From Asterias rubens (lineage: Eukaryota; Echinodermata; Asteroidea; Forcipulatida; Asteriidae), in NCBI RefSeq assembly GCF_902459465.1, contig NC_047082.1, forward strand, positions 9,155,407 through 9,219,406: a stretch of DNA of 64,000 nucleotides. The letters are read 5' to 3'. How positions within the stretch are numbered: the first letter of the stretch is position 1; each line of letters opens with the position of its first letter. The position numbers and the translations under genes are program-made. This document shows, piece by piece, positions 1 to 11,156 of this stretch. The notes beneath the pieces were generated by a model, which saw only the letters and a list, made by a program, of their open reading frames with translations, was not told the origin of the DNA and searched no databases.

Positions 1-161
1 TGTTAAATATTTCTCTGAATCACAATTTAAACTGATTATTTGAGTCAAATAAGCCATTAAACGGACCGAGCGTACTTAATTGACTCTCTTATTTTTTAAT
101 AATAAACAAATTTACGAGAGAACTTATGCAGGTTAAAATCCATAAGTTTTTTTTAAATTGA

Positions 162-366
162 TATTATCACGTTCCACTCACATTGATTATTTCACAGAAC
201 TTCTCCAGGCCAGCTGCTTTGTTGTGAAAAATAGTTGAACCTGGGTGGATCAAGAAATTGGAATCGATTGTTTCAAAGAACCTTTTTTTTTAGTATGCAT
301 AAAGGCCGAGTCACACTGCAGCAATAATGTTAACGATCACAATGCAAAGTGAACGCATTCTATTGG
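162..366 (+). repeat. Left copy of a 205-bp inverted repeat (partner 4579-4782)
   Basis: This stretch recurs almost unchanged, in reverse complement, at 4579-4782 inside RTEL1 intron 5. The shared block includes an AGTCACACTGCAGC motif and a run of T's. Only a few mismatches and one-base indels separate the copies. The inner edge overlaps the start of a palindromic MITE that also occurs at 35425-35606, but the homology extends well beyond that MITE, so it is a segmental inverted copy rather than two independent MITE insertions. Confidence 0.75.
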
Positions 367-470
367 TTAAATACCTCCACGCAGAATACGCCCACACTCA
401 TTCAACCAATCAAGGGCGTGCATTGTTAACATTCTAGTTTTCGTTCTCGTTATCGAGGCCTGTGTTACCG
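304..470. mobile_element. Palindromic MITE, GGCCGAGTCACACTGCAGC family (diverged copy)
   Basis: It begins with GGCCGAGTCACACTGCAGC and ends near TCGTTATCGAGGCC, with internal ACGATCACAATGC-like sequence and the ATTCTATTGG / CCAATCAAGG half-palindromes. A better preserved copy with matching inverted ends lies at 35425-35606. No coding potential; non-autonomous element. Confidence 0.5.
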
Positions 471-568
471 GACCTTCAGACCTGGAATTACAGGGCGGCC
501 AGTGCCGTCAATGCTCTTCCAACGGGCCATGGTGCCCCTCGAATAAAATACCTTCTTCACCGCCAACA

Positions 569-814
569 TTGGGTAAAGAAAATAGAGGTAAAGTTGTTTT
601 AACTAATAAAGTTCAGAATTCGATGACCAATAATGAGACCAAACATAATGTTTTAGGGTATGAGGTTGTGGCACTTACTTGTAGTCAGATGAGATATTAT
701 CTTCTCAAGGAGTTGAAGGATTTCAACCTTGGTCTCAAATGTGATGTGAACCTTCGCAAACAGCTCATAGATGAAACTGCAGAGAAAAACAGTCAATTAA
801 GCTTGATTTATTAA
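569..814 (+). repeat. Dispersed repeat with a chance 81-codon ORF, abutting a SINE
   Basis: The stretch is open for 81 codons, but its right part (about 690-830) recurs in reverse complement at about 24280-24440 inside transferrin intron 13, again joined to the tRNA-like SINE head. It therefore belongs to a composite repeat and not to a host gene. The predicted peptide has no domain I recognise. Confidence 0.4.
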
Positions 815-1320
815 GTGTCGTGGCCGAGCGCTTAAGAGCACCTAACTCAAACCTTTGTGTTTCTGTTCAGCAGAGTGTGGGTTCGAATCCCCCAAGTCCT
901 GACACTCGTGTCCCTGAGCAAGACGCTTAACTACAACTGCTCCTCTCCACCCAGGGGTAAATGGGTACCTGTGAGGGCAGAGATGGTTCTTGTGATTGAT
1001 TTAGCTTAGTGCGTTACATTTTCGGCAGCACAGGCTGTGTACTCCCCAGGGAGCTAAGATGGTCTAGGTAATGAAAAGGCCCAGTGATCACCCGTCGATT
1101 TCACCAAACTCTTCCTAACTTAGGATTAATCTTAGGACTTCGGACGGGTTCAGTTCCGTATCCAAAAACGTAGGCTGCATTGAACCCATCCTAAATTAGG
1201 ACGGGTTACTCATCCTAACTCGAGTTAGGGTTAATCCTCGCGATTCAGGAAATCGGCGGAAGGGGTAGTTATGTTGGAAGCGCTTTGAGGCATGGTGTAT
1301 AAAGCGCTTTATAAAAACTG
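815..1320 (+). mobile_element. tRNA-derived SINE, interrupted by a MITE
   Basis: The head resembles a class II tRNA (Leu/Ser type): a box-A-like TGGCCGAGCGCTTAAG at about 820 and a box-B-like GGTTCGAATCC at about 880. The body carries CAGGGGTAAATGGGTACC and CAGAGATGGTTCTTGTG, and the tail ends in AAGCGCTTTATAAAAAC and TTATTGTTATT. A second copy of the body lies at 29880-30145 without the interruption. Bases 1091-1257 are a separate palindromic MITE nested inside it. RNA polymerase III transcription of the original element is inferred from the box motifs. Confidence 0.75.
1091..1257. mobile_element. Palindromic MITE, GTCGATTTCAC family, nested in a SINE
   Basis: The ends are inverted: GTCGATTTCACCAAACTCTT on the left and a CGATTCAGGAAATCGGC end on the right. 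Inside, TCCTAACTTAGGATTAATC is mirrored by TAACTCGAGTTAGGGTTAATC. Other copies are at 27296-27470, 29357-29527 and 36474-36650. It has no coding capacity. Comparison with the uninterrupted SINE at 29880-30145 locates the insertion just after CCAGTGATCA. Confidence 0.8.
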
Positions 1321-1481
1321 ATTATTGTTATTAAACCTTTCGTTACTGCCCACCTCCCAGGCTTGTGATGATTTATCATCATTACCAATCAGAGACGGAA
1401 TACAACGATAGCCGAACTATAGACAATGTGACCTATGTTTACATTCAAACCGCCCTCTGTTGACAAAACATTGTATACGTC

Positions 1482-1760
1482 ATGTTTCGCCGGGCAAAAG
1501 GACGCGTAGTCATGGTAAGATTGCATACACTTTCTAGCTGGCTGCCAAGAAAACACAAAGGTTTTGCCCGGCGGTATGCACGCGAATCATGTTATGGTTT
1601 TCGAGTGACGTCAGAGGTCACATCGTCTATAACTTACCCTCCCGGCTTGGTGATTCCATCCTTTGGCGGTGCCATGTTGTTAATTTCAGTCTCCAGATCT
1701 AAGAAAAGCTCTGGTGCAATGAAGAGAAAAAGAAAACAAATCTCTGGTAATGGCACAAGA
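1482..1760. other. CpG-containing stretch with a 12-bp inverted repeat; no supported gene
   Basis: The segment holds CGCCGGGCAAAA near 1488 and its exact inverse TTTTGCCCGGCG near 1562, which could fold into a stem of 12 pairs. A 93-codon open frame crosses it on the plus strand, but the translation shows no recognisable domain and there is no second copy to test conservation. It lies in the part of RTEL1 that should be intron. Confidence 0.3.
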
Positions 1761-2002
1761 TAGTATCCAATTGAAAAAAATAAATGAGTATTTATATATT
1801 TTTATCCAGGGATCTCACCTAAGTTTACGACACAACCTGGGAAGCGGTAGAAGGATTACCTTAAAAAGGATGCATATTTTGTTTCCAATTATCAACGCCA
1901 AATAATAGAGACGAATCGGATTCAAACGAATGTGCCTCTTGCAGTTTGCCCAGTGATATCATTTTCCACACTTGTCTCTAAAGATCTTTAAAGTTTACTT
2001 AC

Positions 2003-5000
2003 TTTTCAATGTGGCTAGTGCTGATGCATCAAAATCGCCATCTGTAAAGCAATTTAAAAAATGGGAAAATCTACAACATCTGAACTCATCTTTTAGCTAC
2101 TGAAACTATGAAGGTAATGTTTTAGGCAAGGTTTTGTGCATAAAGGGGTTAAGCTGTGTAGCAGAAAACACTGCTTAGCAATTTTCTTTGCTAAGCAAAA
2201 ACTAAGTGGGGTACCAGTCCAAACAATGGCAACTTTATGGAATGTTGGCTGGTATTCTGTTGATGCTTAGCAAGATTCATCTGTGCTTAGGAAGTTTTTG
2301 TCCTTGAAATTTATGAAATTGGGCAGCCTCACTATCATGGGCAGCGCGCTGTATCGATACCTCTCTTCACTAACCCCAAGGAGGGATGTACTGAGAAACG
2401 ACAGAGCGACTACTTTGAGTGTACGCTACTGAAAAACGTTTGAGCACTTGTAACTTGGCGCTTGAAGTATGCAAGAATTTTGACACGATTCCAATTCAAA
2501 GGAATTATATTTTTAACGTGGTCATCCGAAACTGCATACAGTTAGACATATCACATACATTTCAAAGTAGAATGAGAGGGAACCATGACTTGACGCTTCT
2601 TTTGAGCGTCACCATACTTGAGCGTTTGCGTGGATCGGCCACGGGCCTCATTTTAATAAACCAATTCCAGGGGTTATGAGCGAGCAGAGAAGATTGCGAG
2701 ATTGCGCAGCGAGATTGATCACTCCTGGGAGTGAGGTTGAATTCCAGTGGATTCACCCGCAGAGTCTGCTGCCACCTAGTGTTTACCTAAAAGCGTAAAC
2801 CTTAAAGACGTTTACCTGCATCCGAATCTGCCCTGAATCCTTGATTACTCATCTCGACCTCGACGGTCTTCTTTAAGAGATGGTCCGTCTCCTCCACACA
2901 GGAAGCCAGGTCATATGAGGTCAGATCAAACGATGCACTCTCCTCGCACATCTTCTCCTGTCAAGACACAAGATGATAAGAAATGTGATTCAATCTTTAA
3001 AAATGTGGTCAAAGTTTTTTGTTAAAAGTTGCTATAAAATTAATTTCAGGAAAAAACAAAAAGGCAAACAATTATTTCAATAATGTCTGGTTAAAAAAAT
3101 GCGAGAAACTTACAACGTTGTGTGCCTCATCGAAGATGACAATGTTTCCGTTTAGTTCCACACCATGTGCTCTTCTTGCTCTGGCATCTAGGAGGTAGTT
3201 ATAGGGCATGAAGATAATATCGGCGTTGGTTTTTAACTCCTTAGCCATGTAGTATGGACACACCCTGACAAGGCCAGAAAGAAATATTTATTTTATTTAT
3301 TTATTTCCAAAATATATATCATATATATATATATAATGAATAGGGTAGATGGCCTTAGCTTTCGATCCAATCCGGACCTTCTTCAGAGGCATAAAACAAG
3401 TACAAACAAATACATATCCATTTATAGAAAAAGAGAGGGGGAAAGGGATTAAGGAAAGGATCCAGAAAGAAGCAGGAAATCAACAGCCAATCAAAGTTCC
3501 TATTTCAGAAACAATATTGGTGGCTATGAACCAATAGGAGTGAAGTGGGCGAGGACACAGGATGTTTAGAATGAAAGGATGGGTTACTGGACCATAAAAG
3601 TGGTAAATGTATTGTTCGACAACAATGCAGGGAGACATGAAAGGGTAGGATTAGAGAGCAAGTTGCATCATGATGCAACTAACAATGGTCAATTAATAAG
3701 AATAGCAAGATCAAAGGTATGATGATTTTAAAAATAGGTATGAGGGGGAAAACAAATATATATATATATATTTTTTTTTTTTTTCTCAAAATATTTTTAA
3801 TATTTCCAATTTATTTCCAAGTTATTTTTTTATTTATTATTAAAAAGATTTTTAAAAATTACATCAAATATACAGTATAAGGGACCTAAACACGTAAATA
3901 AAGAAACAGGATAACCCTGACACTCTCGGAGGACTCCCCCAGACCAAATTGAAAAAGTATGAAACAAAAGGATTGTCAGAACGATCTGGGTAGCCGACCG
4001 ACGAGAGAATCAGGATCATCACAAATATCAACATCCACCGACTTACTTGTGAGTGTTTCCTAGCTTGACAAGATCCTCGATGTCTAAGATGCTGTCTGTG
4101 AACGCTTTGTCAGCTTTCTTCTCTGAAAACAAAACAAAATTCCCCTAATTAATCCTTGGCTTCAATACACACGTGTGTGTAATGCTACACAAGTTAACAA
4201 ACAAAATTATATATAAGCTGAATAGGAAAGAAGAACATAAAATGTGCTGCATGAAGCATTCAAATTTTTCATGACGGACTCAAGTAAAAATTTCAAAACG
4301 TTCACAAAAATGACCTTTGCCCGAATTCCCTATTGACCATAACCGACTGCATGAGGGCGCTTTCAATGACGTATTTCCTGCCATCTCAGTTAGTTTTAAT
4401 CTTATTTTGACTGCCTGCATGTTGTTTTCTTGAATTATTGGCTAAAAAAAAATACTACTACTACTCATAATAATAACCTAAGGCCACATAAAAATTTTGA
4501 TCGTCCTTTTTTTTTTTTTTTTTTGACATGCCAAATATGAAATCAATAATAAAGAAATCATCACAATCACTATAAAACAATAGAATGCGTTCACTTTGCA
4601 TTGTGATCGTTAACATTATTGCTGCAGTGTGACTCAGCCTTGATGCATACTAAAAAAAAAGGTTCTTTGAAATAATCGATTCCAATTTCTTGATCCACCC
4701 AGGTTCAACTATTTTTCACAACAAAGCAGCTGGCCATGGAGAAGTTCTGTGAAATAATCAATGTGAGTGGAACGTGATAATATGTATGCTTCGTTTTTGA
4801 AAGGGCAAGGGCACCAAGGTATTTTCTCCTTGGTAAAAGGCAGGCACTACATAAGGAAAATTGTATAAGGAAATTGTAAATTTCTATTGGAGCATTTTAA
4901 AGGGCACCAAGGCAATGGCCAGGGGGCATGGAGGCATTCGCCTGCGTTGCCTCCGAGAAGTATCGGGCCTGCTGACAGGCAGAATTTAGGAAGGAGATTC

Positions 5001-7194
5001 ACACTCGACTTACGATCTAAATTATTGTAGAAATTACACATTCTGCTGTTCACCTTAGCTCTGCACATATGCACCTAGATGTGATGGAAATGGAAAAAAC
5101 AAATCGTTTAGGATTGACATCTTTTCAGTCAAGGTAAAGAGGACTCTTTTAAAAAGGGTATAATTAAAATTGAGTAAAGAAACATTCAAAACTAAAGTGC
5201 AAAAAATAGTTAATGGCCTGATGTTTTGACCCTAGCAGCGAAAGACTCTGCAAGGGTCGAAACGTCAGACGATTAACTACGAGACCTTCCATGGGGCGTT
5301 AATTTACACAAAGTGCAATCAATACAAACCGGTTTTATCAATGTAAAAAAAAACATTAGCACGTGCATGACGCACAACCGTTGGGCGTCAATGCACGTTT
5401 AACCCTTAGTGAATTTGAGCCTGATAACGTGACAAAAATTGAAAATTTTCTTGACTTGTCTTATAGATTTTCAAACTTTATTATGCTTTTTAACAAAAGG
5501 GCATTTTATGAATTGGTATAAAAAGAGTAGTGACTCGGTCTTAAACATCCATTCAAAACCTTGCAAGGTGGTGGCCGATCGATAACAGACCTCGCCTTCG
5601 GCTCTGTCCTTTATCATCAGACCGCCAGGCTGCCGGTTTTAAACGGTCACTTAAGATATGAAAGACATCAAAAGATTACCTTTGCTGTGTGACTTTCTGC
5701 TTTCTGAACCTCAGGGTGAACACAGAGCTGTTCACGTGATCCTAACACTGCCACGCGAGGCCTTATAAACAAAAACAACAAACAAAACAACAATTTAAAA
5801 GTTTGTAACCACTTGTTAAAATACACCTCATATGAAAATACCGACAGCGCATAGGGACCTCACATTGGTAGGCGCTATATAAGAATAGTGAAATATTATT
5901 GTTATTAGAGTCAAGTTTTTCACCTAATGGTTAGCTCCTCCCAGCCTAAGTCCCTTTTCATTGTTTTGGTAACTAACCTGTACGCTGTATCTTTGAGTTG
6001 ATCCACAGCCTGTGATAGCTGAGAGTGAGTCCTAGATGCGTAGATGATTCTTGGACGATCCATAAACAGCCCTGGATTAAAGACCAAAAGATTATTGGAA
6101 TAAAACAGTGGTCCAAAGTGGTCCAGTAGAGAGTATGTCAGACTTTTGGTTGCCCAATGGGTTGTGATTGGCCAATATGCAAGGGGGGCGGAGCTTAATG
6201 GATCGGTCTACTGATCAGTCTGTACCTTGTTGTTGTTCGTCTCCCCATGATCCTCCAGCTCCTTCTTTCAGATCATTGGCTAGTTTCTGCCTGAAGCTTC
6301 CCTCCGTCCCTCCAGCTGAAGGAGCAGCCTCCCCGTCAGCACTCTGCAGACACCTGCCTAATTCCTGCTGGGATATATAGGTATTTCTCCAGGCCAGGGT
6401 AGCACACAGCAGACACAGTGTCTTGCCTGTCCCTGTTGGACTTTCCAAGATGCCATTCGTTCCCTGGAAAAAAGATCAGAAAAAGCTCAGGTGATGAGAC
6501 AGGTAGGCCTACCCGGCACAGTCATAGGTGGTCTGCCTACAAGTACAACTCAAGGCAGAGGCCGCCCTAAGCTGCACTGGATAGACAACGTCACAAAGTG
6601 GAGTGGTCAAAGTGTAGGAGAGCTGAGAAGAGCAGCGATTGAATGAGACCAGGTGTTGGCGGCGACTCTAGGAGAGCGCCCCTAATACAATGTGAGGACG
6701 AGGCGGCCACGGACGCAAGTCTTTGCAGAATGATGATGAGAAAAAGTCAAAATGAGATTTAAAAATTTGACATAGAGCGCTTTGTTGAAGTCGGTCGATC
6801 TTGGTCTTATGGCATGGGTTTCCCATCAAACGATCCGAGTAATATTCAATTTTTCTTAGCCAATTTAAACAAAATATCTGATACATAAGTCATGTGCGTG
6901 ATGGTGTGCATACGTTTGCCATAGAAATCAAACCGGGACCGCTGCATGCTTCATTGATGTACGCGTTTAGACACGCATATGGTTCACCCTACAAGATGGC
7001 GACTTTCATAGCAACAAAGGGGTTATTCAATACGGTCTTAATGACTCCTTTTATTTGTATTACTCCCTTATTATCTTGTTCCTAAAACTTACAGATTGAA
7101 GGCACTCGATGACCTTACTCATATAATCATTCTGGCAGTCGTACGGGTCAAAAGGAAACTCAACGTTGACCCCGTTACACTTGATGACTGGCAT
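2003..7194 (-). CDS. RTEL1: RTEL1 helicase, N-terminal third (9 exons, runs off left edge)
   Basis: Regulator of telomere elongation helicase 1 is a nuclear XPD-like 5'-3' DNA helicase that unwinds D-loops and telomeric T-loops and G-quadruplexes. Exons in transcript order are 7194-7093, 6463-6226, 6071-5978, 5761-5680, 5074-5014, 4122-4047, 3264-3114, 2957-2816 and 2041-2003. All joins have GT-AG sites and compatible phases, giving 328 codons. The first exon reads [19 protein letters not shown], a close match to the vertebrate start. Walker A (SPTGTGKT) is at residues 42-49. The four iron-sulfur cysteines are C158, C176, C185 and C220, and the Walker B/DEAH box (DEAHN) is at 263-267. The segment [16 protein letters not shown] is diagnostic for RTEL1 over FANCJ or DDX11. 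The last exon is a 39-nt microexon and is the least certain. Helicase domain 2 and the harmonin-like repeats lie beyond the window. Confidence 0.93.
2175..2335. mobile_element. Fragment of the 'gggcccaatttcat / gctgcttaagca' MITE
   Basis: The motifs TTAGCAAT, TTGCTAAGCA, GGTACCAGTC and GAAATTGGGC match the better preserved foldback copies at 24806-25011 and 47711-47912. It is diverged, lies in RTEL1 intron 8, and is non-coding. Confidence 0.5.
4579..4782 (-). repeat. Right copy of the 205-bp inverted repeat
   Basis: Reverse complement of 162-366 with only a few differences. It sits in RTEL1 intron 5, between exons 4122-4047 and 5074-5014. The pair spans about 4.6 kb end to end, so both copies would be in the same RTEL1 pre-mRNA and could pair. 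Confidence 0.75.
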
Positions 7195-7289
7195 CGTTGA
7201 TTTTGGACATTAGACGATCCCACCGAACTTAACACTGAAAATATAATGAGACAAGATATTTTACTTTTAAACAGATAATGTAGCTGGCA

Positions 7290-7371
7290 TAGTTGCGAAA
7301 ACGTAACCCTCCTCCCGACGGCGGCCAAGGCCTTGGCGGCATTCGGGAGGAGGGCTACATTATCGCAACTA
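7290..7371. mobile_element. 82-bp hairpin element with exact 9-bp target duplication
   Basis: The element is an almost complete palindrome from TAGTTGCG to CGCAACTA, with CGTAACCCTCCTCCCGA on one arm. It is flanked on both sides by TAGCTGGCA (7281-7289 and 7372-7380). An exact 9-bp duplication marks a true transposition event and is typical of Mutator-like elements; the superfamily is inferred. It lies about 100 bp upstream of the RTEL1 start codon, so it is in the promoter or 5' untranslated region. Confidence 0.85.
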
Positions 7372-7428
7372 TAGCTGGCAATGATTTATAACATGTTTTA
7401 AAACTGAGACTGAGTCATCATAAGAATG

Positions 7429-7487
7429 TAGTTGCGATAACGTAACCCTCCTCCGCCGTCGGCAGGAGGGTTATGTTATCGCAACTA
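7429..7487. mobile_element. 59-bp hairpin element, same family
   Basis: The ends are TAGTTGCGATAACG and TTATCGCAACTA, with ACCCTCCTCC on the arm. The flanks CATAAGAATG and CATAAGACTG differ at one base, so they are probably a 9-10 bp target duplication. It is a shorter version of the 7290-7371 element. Confidence 0.75.
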
Positions 7488-7904
7488 CATAAGACTGGTG
7501 CATACCAAAGCCTACTTCTACTACTAGAACTATGAGGTTCGTTCACAATGTAGGATCTCATTGAGGTTAATTAGATACTCTAGATTTCATATCGAATGAA
7601 AAAGTGACTGATGGCGTGATACGGAAACTTAATTCCTGTATCCTGCAACAATACAAAGCCACCACACTTGACTTAAAATTTCATATTATAATATTAATAA
7701 TATCGTTATATGAAATCAAATAGTATCTAACTTCCTACTCAATCAAAATCAAATTACATGTACTGTAGATATTCCGGTACTCCTGTAAGTAAGGTACCAA
7801 TTAGTGGACAAGTGGTGGGAGGATACGCAGATACGGGAAGTTTTCCAGTCAATTAATTGAACTAGAAATTTCGACAACGTTATCAATGATAATATCACCA
7901 GGTT

Positions 7905-7966
7905 TACTTGCGATAACGTAACCCTCCTCCCGATAGGCACAGGAGGGTTACGTTATCGCAAGACTA
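7905..7966. mobile_element. Third hairpin element of the same family
   Basis: CTTGCGATAACGTAACC and its inverse GGTTACGTTATCGCAAG enclose a short loop. The perfect arms suggest a young copy. I could not find a clean target duplication. Confidence 0.7.
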
Positions 7967-8394
7967 CATCAGGTTATGTTTTTTAATTTTTAAGTTAAAA
8001 TTTTTACATGTTTTGTGTGGTGGTTCATTTTGTTTAAAACAATTTTATTGCGGACCGATTATAATACATGTATATCTAGATGGAATGTTGACTTACGACA
8101 ATCACAAGATCATGCTTCGTCCACCGATTATGGTATTAAGACATGGACTAACGAACGATGAACTTGCACTTGCTTGCAGTTAATAATTATTATAACATTA
8201 TTTGCAGGATTTCATAATAACGCGCGCTGATATTTACACGAAAGACATGACAAGTGTCAACATGCTGACTACAGTGGTGCACATCATTGTTTACTGCACA
8301 GCAATCAAAGCGCCGGACACCAGGGAAATTCAATAAACCAGCCAAATCAGCTGTACCAACAGAGGTCGCACTTCATGTTTAAAGTTGACGGCTC

Positions 8395-8600
8395 TATGCA
8401 ATTTTACTATCCGGAGGACATTATTGCATAATATATGCAATAATGTTCGCCGGACGGTTTTGCATATGCAATAACATATGCAGCTGTGTCCGCCCCTGTG
8501 CAAAACCGTCCCTGCGGTAAATTAAACCATAACGCCATTGGTCGACGGAACACGTTCGCATTTGTTTTTTTACAGTGCATGTCAATCAGGGGTTGTTTGC
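8395..8600. repeat. ATGCAATA / TGTCCGG palindrome repeat, copy 1
   Basis: The stretch contains alternating half-palindromes: CCGGAGGACATTATTGCAT, ATATGCAATAATGTTCGCCG and TGCATATGCAATAACATATG. It is followed by CGTCCCTGCGGTAAATTAAA and CGCCATTGGTCGACGGAACA. The same order recurs at 17945-18180. It appears to be a dispersed repeat built from a short palindromic motif; no coding capacity is evident. Confidence 0.6.
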
Positions 8601-9175
8601 TTAGGCCTGAAAATCACGTGGAAATTTGGTTAGTAATCCTGTTTCTATCAAAGACAAATTTCATGCTAAGCAATTTTTTGTGCTTGAAATTGGGCCCTGA
8701 CTGCTTCGGGTTTCCCTTGATATTCGGTGTGGTTTTCCTCCCGCATTATAAAACTGACAAATTCTTCTTCTTCAATGTCTCATCACCTTGTCCAGATGCT
8801 GAACAGGCTTTGACAAGAATTATCATAAGTAGGATTTGAAACTTTGCATGGTGGAAATACAATAATGATTTGCGGTAACAACACGTAATAACTATCTCTG
8901 AATTAATGAGTTTGGGAGGTTCTGAAAGTAACCGTTGGTTTCAACTCGACGTTTCGATCAGTATGCTATGATGGTCTTCAGGGGAAAGCTGCAAGAATTG
9001 TTATAGATGATGTAGCAGTGGTGAATACCTAAAATGAAGGGACGGAGAGCTCTGTAGACTATATCAAGTCCATTTATTTAACCAATTACCTCTGAGTCTG
9101 TTCCTGTATTATATATATAAAAAAAGAATTATGACAATATCACTTGAGTTTAAAATGGATATAAACATATTACTC

Positions 9176-9546
9176 TTAAAGGGTCTATGTAACTTTTGTA
9201 GGACAACAAACACAATGTCCACAGATTTACACTAAACTTACACAGTTTGAAGATAATGATAGTAGAAAGCTTCCCTGAAAATATTACGTGCTGAGGTGCT
9301 GTGGTTTTTGGGAAAATTAATGAGTAAAACAATGTCATGAAAATAATTTTCGTCTAATGAGACGAAAATTATTTTAATCATTTACAAAAGTATTTTCATG
9401 ACATTGTTTTACTCTTCTCAAAAACTACAGCATCTCAGTAAGTAATTATTTGAAGGGAAGCTTTCCATTATCATTATCTTCAAACCCTGTAAGTTTAATG
9501 TAAGCCTATGGACATTTATTTTTGAAAAAGTACCCAAATCCTTTAA
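9176..9546. mobile_element. 371-bp foldback MITE with TTAA ends
   Basis: The left arm (TTTTGTAGGACAAC, TTTGAAGATAATGATAG, GAGTAAAACAATGTCATG) is mirrored in the right arm. The centre, CGTCTAATGAGACG, is nearly perfectly palindromic. TTAA stands at both ends, as expected for piggyBac-type insertion (superfamily inferred). A fragment of the same family is at 27470-27590. It shares its right TTAA with the next element. Confidence 0.75.
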
Positions 9547-9929
9547 AGGCAGTGGACACTTATGGTAATTGTCAAAGACTAGCCTTCACAGTTGGTGTAT
9601 CTCAACATAAGCATAAAATAACAAACCTGTGAAAGTTTGAGCTCAATCGGTCATCGAACTTGCGAGATAATAATGAAAGAAAAAAACACCCTTGTCACAC
9701 GAAGTTGTGTGCTTTTAGATGGTTGATTTCGAGACCTCAAGTTCTAAATCTGAGGTCTCGAAATCAAATTCGTGGAAAATTACTTCTTTCTCGAAAATTA
9801 AGGCATTTCAGAGGGAGCTGTTTCTCACAATGTTTTGTACCATCAACCTCTACAAATTACTCGTCACCAAGAAAGGTTTTATGCTAATAATTATGTTGAG
9901 TAATTACCAATAGTGTCCACTGGCTTTAA
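9543..9929. mobile_element. GGCAGTGGACAC MITE, complete copy 1
   Basis: The ends are TTAAAGGCAGTGGACAC and GTGTCCACTGGCTTTAA. The centre is the near-perfect palindrome TTTCGAGACCTCAAGTTCTA / TAAATCTGAGGTCTCGAAA. This is the commonest repeat of the window, with about a dozen copies, and it is non-coding. TTAA at both borders suggests piggyBac-like mobilisation. Confidence 0.85.
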
Positions 9930-11040
9930 AACAACAAATTATGCTATCAACAATAATTTGTAACACCAGCATTATCAAAAGTGGCAAGTCAAAGTGCGGC
10001 TAAGAAACAATAATAATTAACGATTGCACATTATTCAAATTAAATAATAAAAGTATAAAAGCAATTACTCGTCACCAGAAGTAACAATCACCGTGCATGG
10101 AAAAGATACATTTCCCAAAATTTAAAGACAGAATCTATTAGTGCCTACAGCGTTTGTAAACATTATTATAGTAATAAACTTGTAACAAGCAATGTCGGTG
10201 TTTATTAAAATCTCGCTAATTTACAACAAAAATTACACCATTATTTCAAAATCATTCATGATAGTTATAATTATGAAAACAATTTGTTCACATTATTAGA
10301 TATTGTTCATTATCTGCCAATCTTCATAAAATATCTGACAGCCAAGCTGTTTTAGTTTATTTGCTGTTTATTAAAAGTAAATAATATTGTTTTAAATAAA
10401 ATGTTTCAATCATTCTTTGGTCCTATAATATGAAAGCAACATTATTATCAGTCTAGACTGCAACTATATACGTGTTTTTTAGAATAGAAATATTTTTAAA
10501 ACTAATTTTTAATCCTCCACACATCTGAAACATTATCGAATTTTAAGAAAAATGCAACATACCGAAGAAACTTTCCACATTAATACAAAACCAACAAACA
10601 AACAGACAAACAATAATGTAAAGTAAAATGACTTATTTTGTGCAATTAGTACTACTGTCAATCGACGCAAAGTAGAAATGGTTTTCGAGCACATCCATTT
10701 TTTGCTGAAGACGATAGTACTTAACTGAACGGAAGGTCAGTTATTCACACACAAAATAATCTCTAATAACTTCTTTCTCAAAAAATACGTTACTTCAGAG
10801 GGAGCCGTTTCTCACAATTATTATTTTATACTATCAACAGCTCTCCATTGCTCATTATTACCAAGTAAGGTTTTTTGTTAACTATGAGTAATTACCAACA
10901 GTGTCCAGTGCCTATACATGCATCAGCAACGGTACGAACGCAATGACGCGTCAACTATTTAGTGTTGGCTACCAACATAGGTACGTGCTATTTCAATATC
11001 CTAAACTTTTTCATTTGATGTCAACTTAATTTGACTCACT
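9930..11040. other. AT-rich intergenic stretch
   Basis: No gene is supported here. Bases 10757-10915 are a decayed half of the GGCAGTGGACAC MITE, recognisable by TTACTTCAGAGGGAGCCG and ATTACCAACAGTGTCCAGTG. The rest is AT-rich DNA downstream of the KLHL gene and may include its 3' untranslated region, whose end I cannot place. Confidence 0.5.
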
Positions 11041-11156
11041 GAAAATTTGCCTCAATGAAAAAATGTTCGAGACTTGCAGCACGGTTTATAAGGAAACATA
11101 ACCAGACACATTATATTATGATCGTTATTTTGTTTGTTCATTGGTTTTATATCTCT

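Noticed and set aside
1482-1763. A 93-codon plus-strand ORF.
   Set aside because: No recognisable domain. It sits antisense in RTEL1 intron sequence and includes an inverted repeat, and nothing suggests translation.
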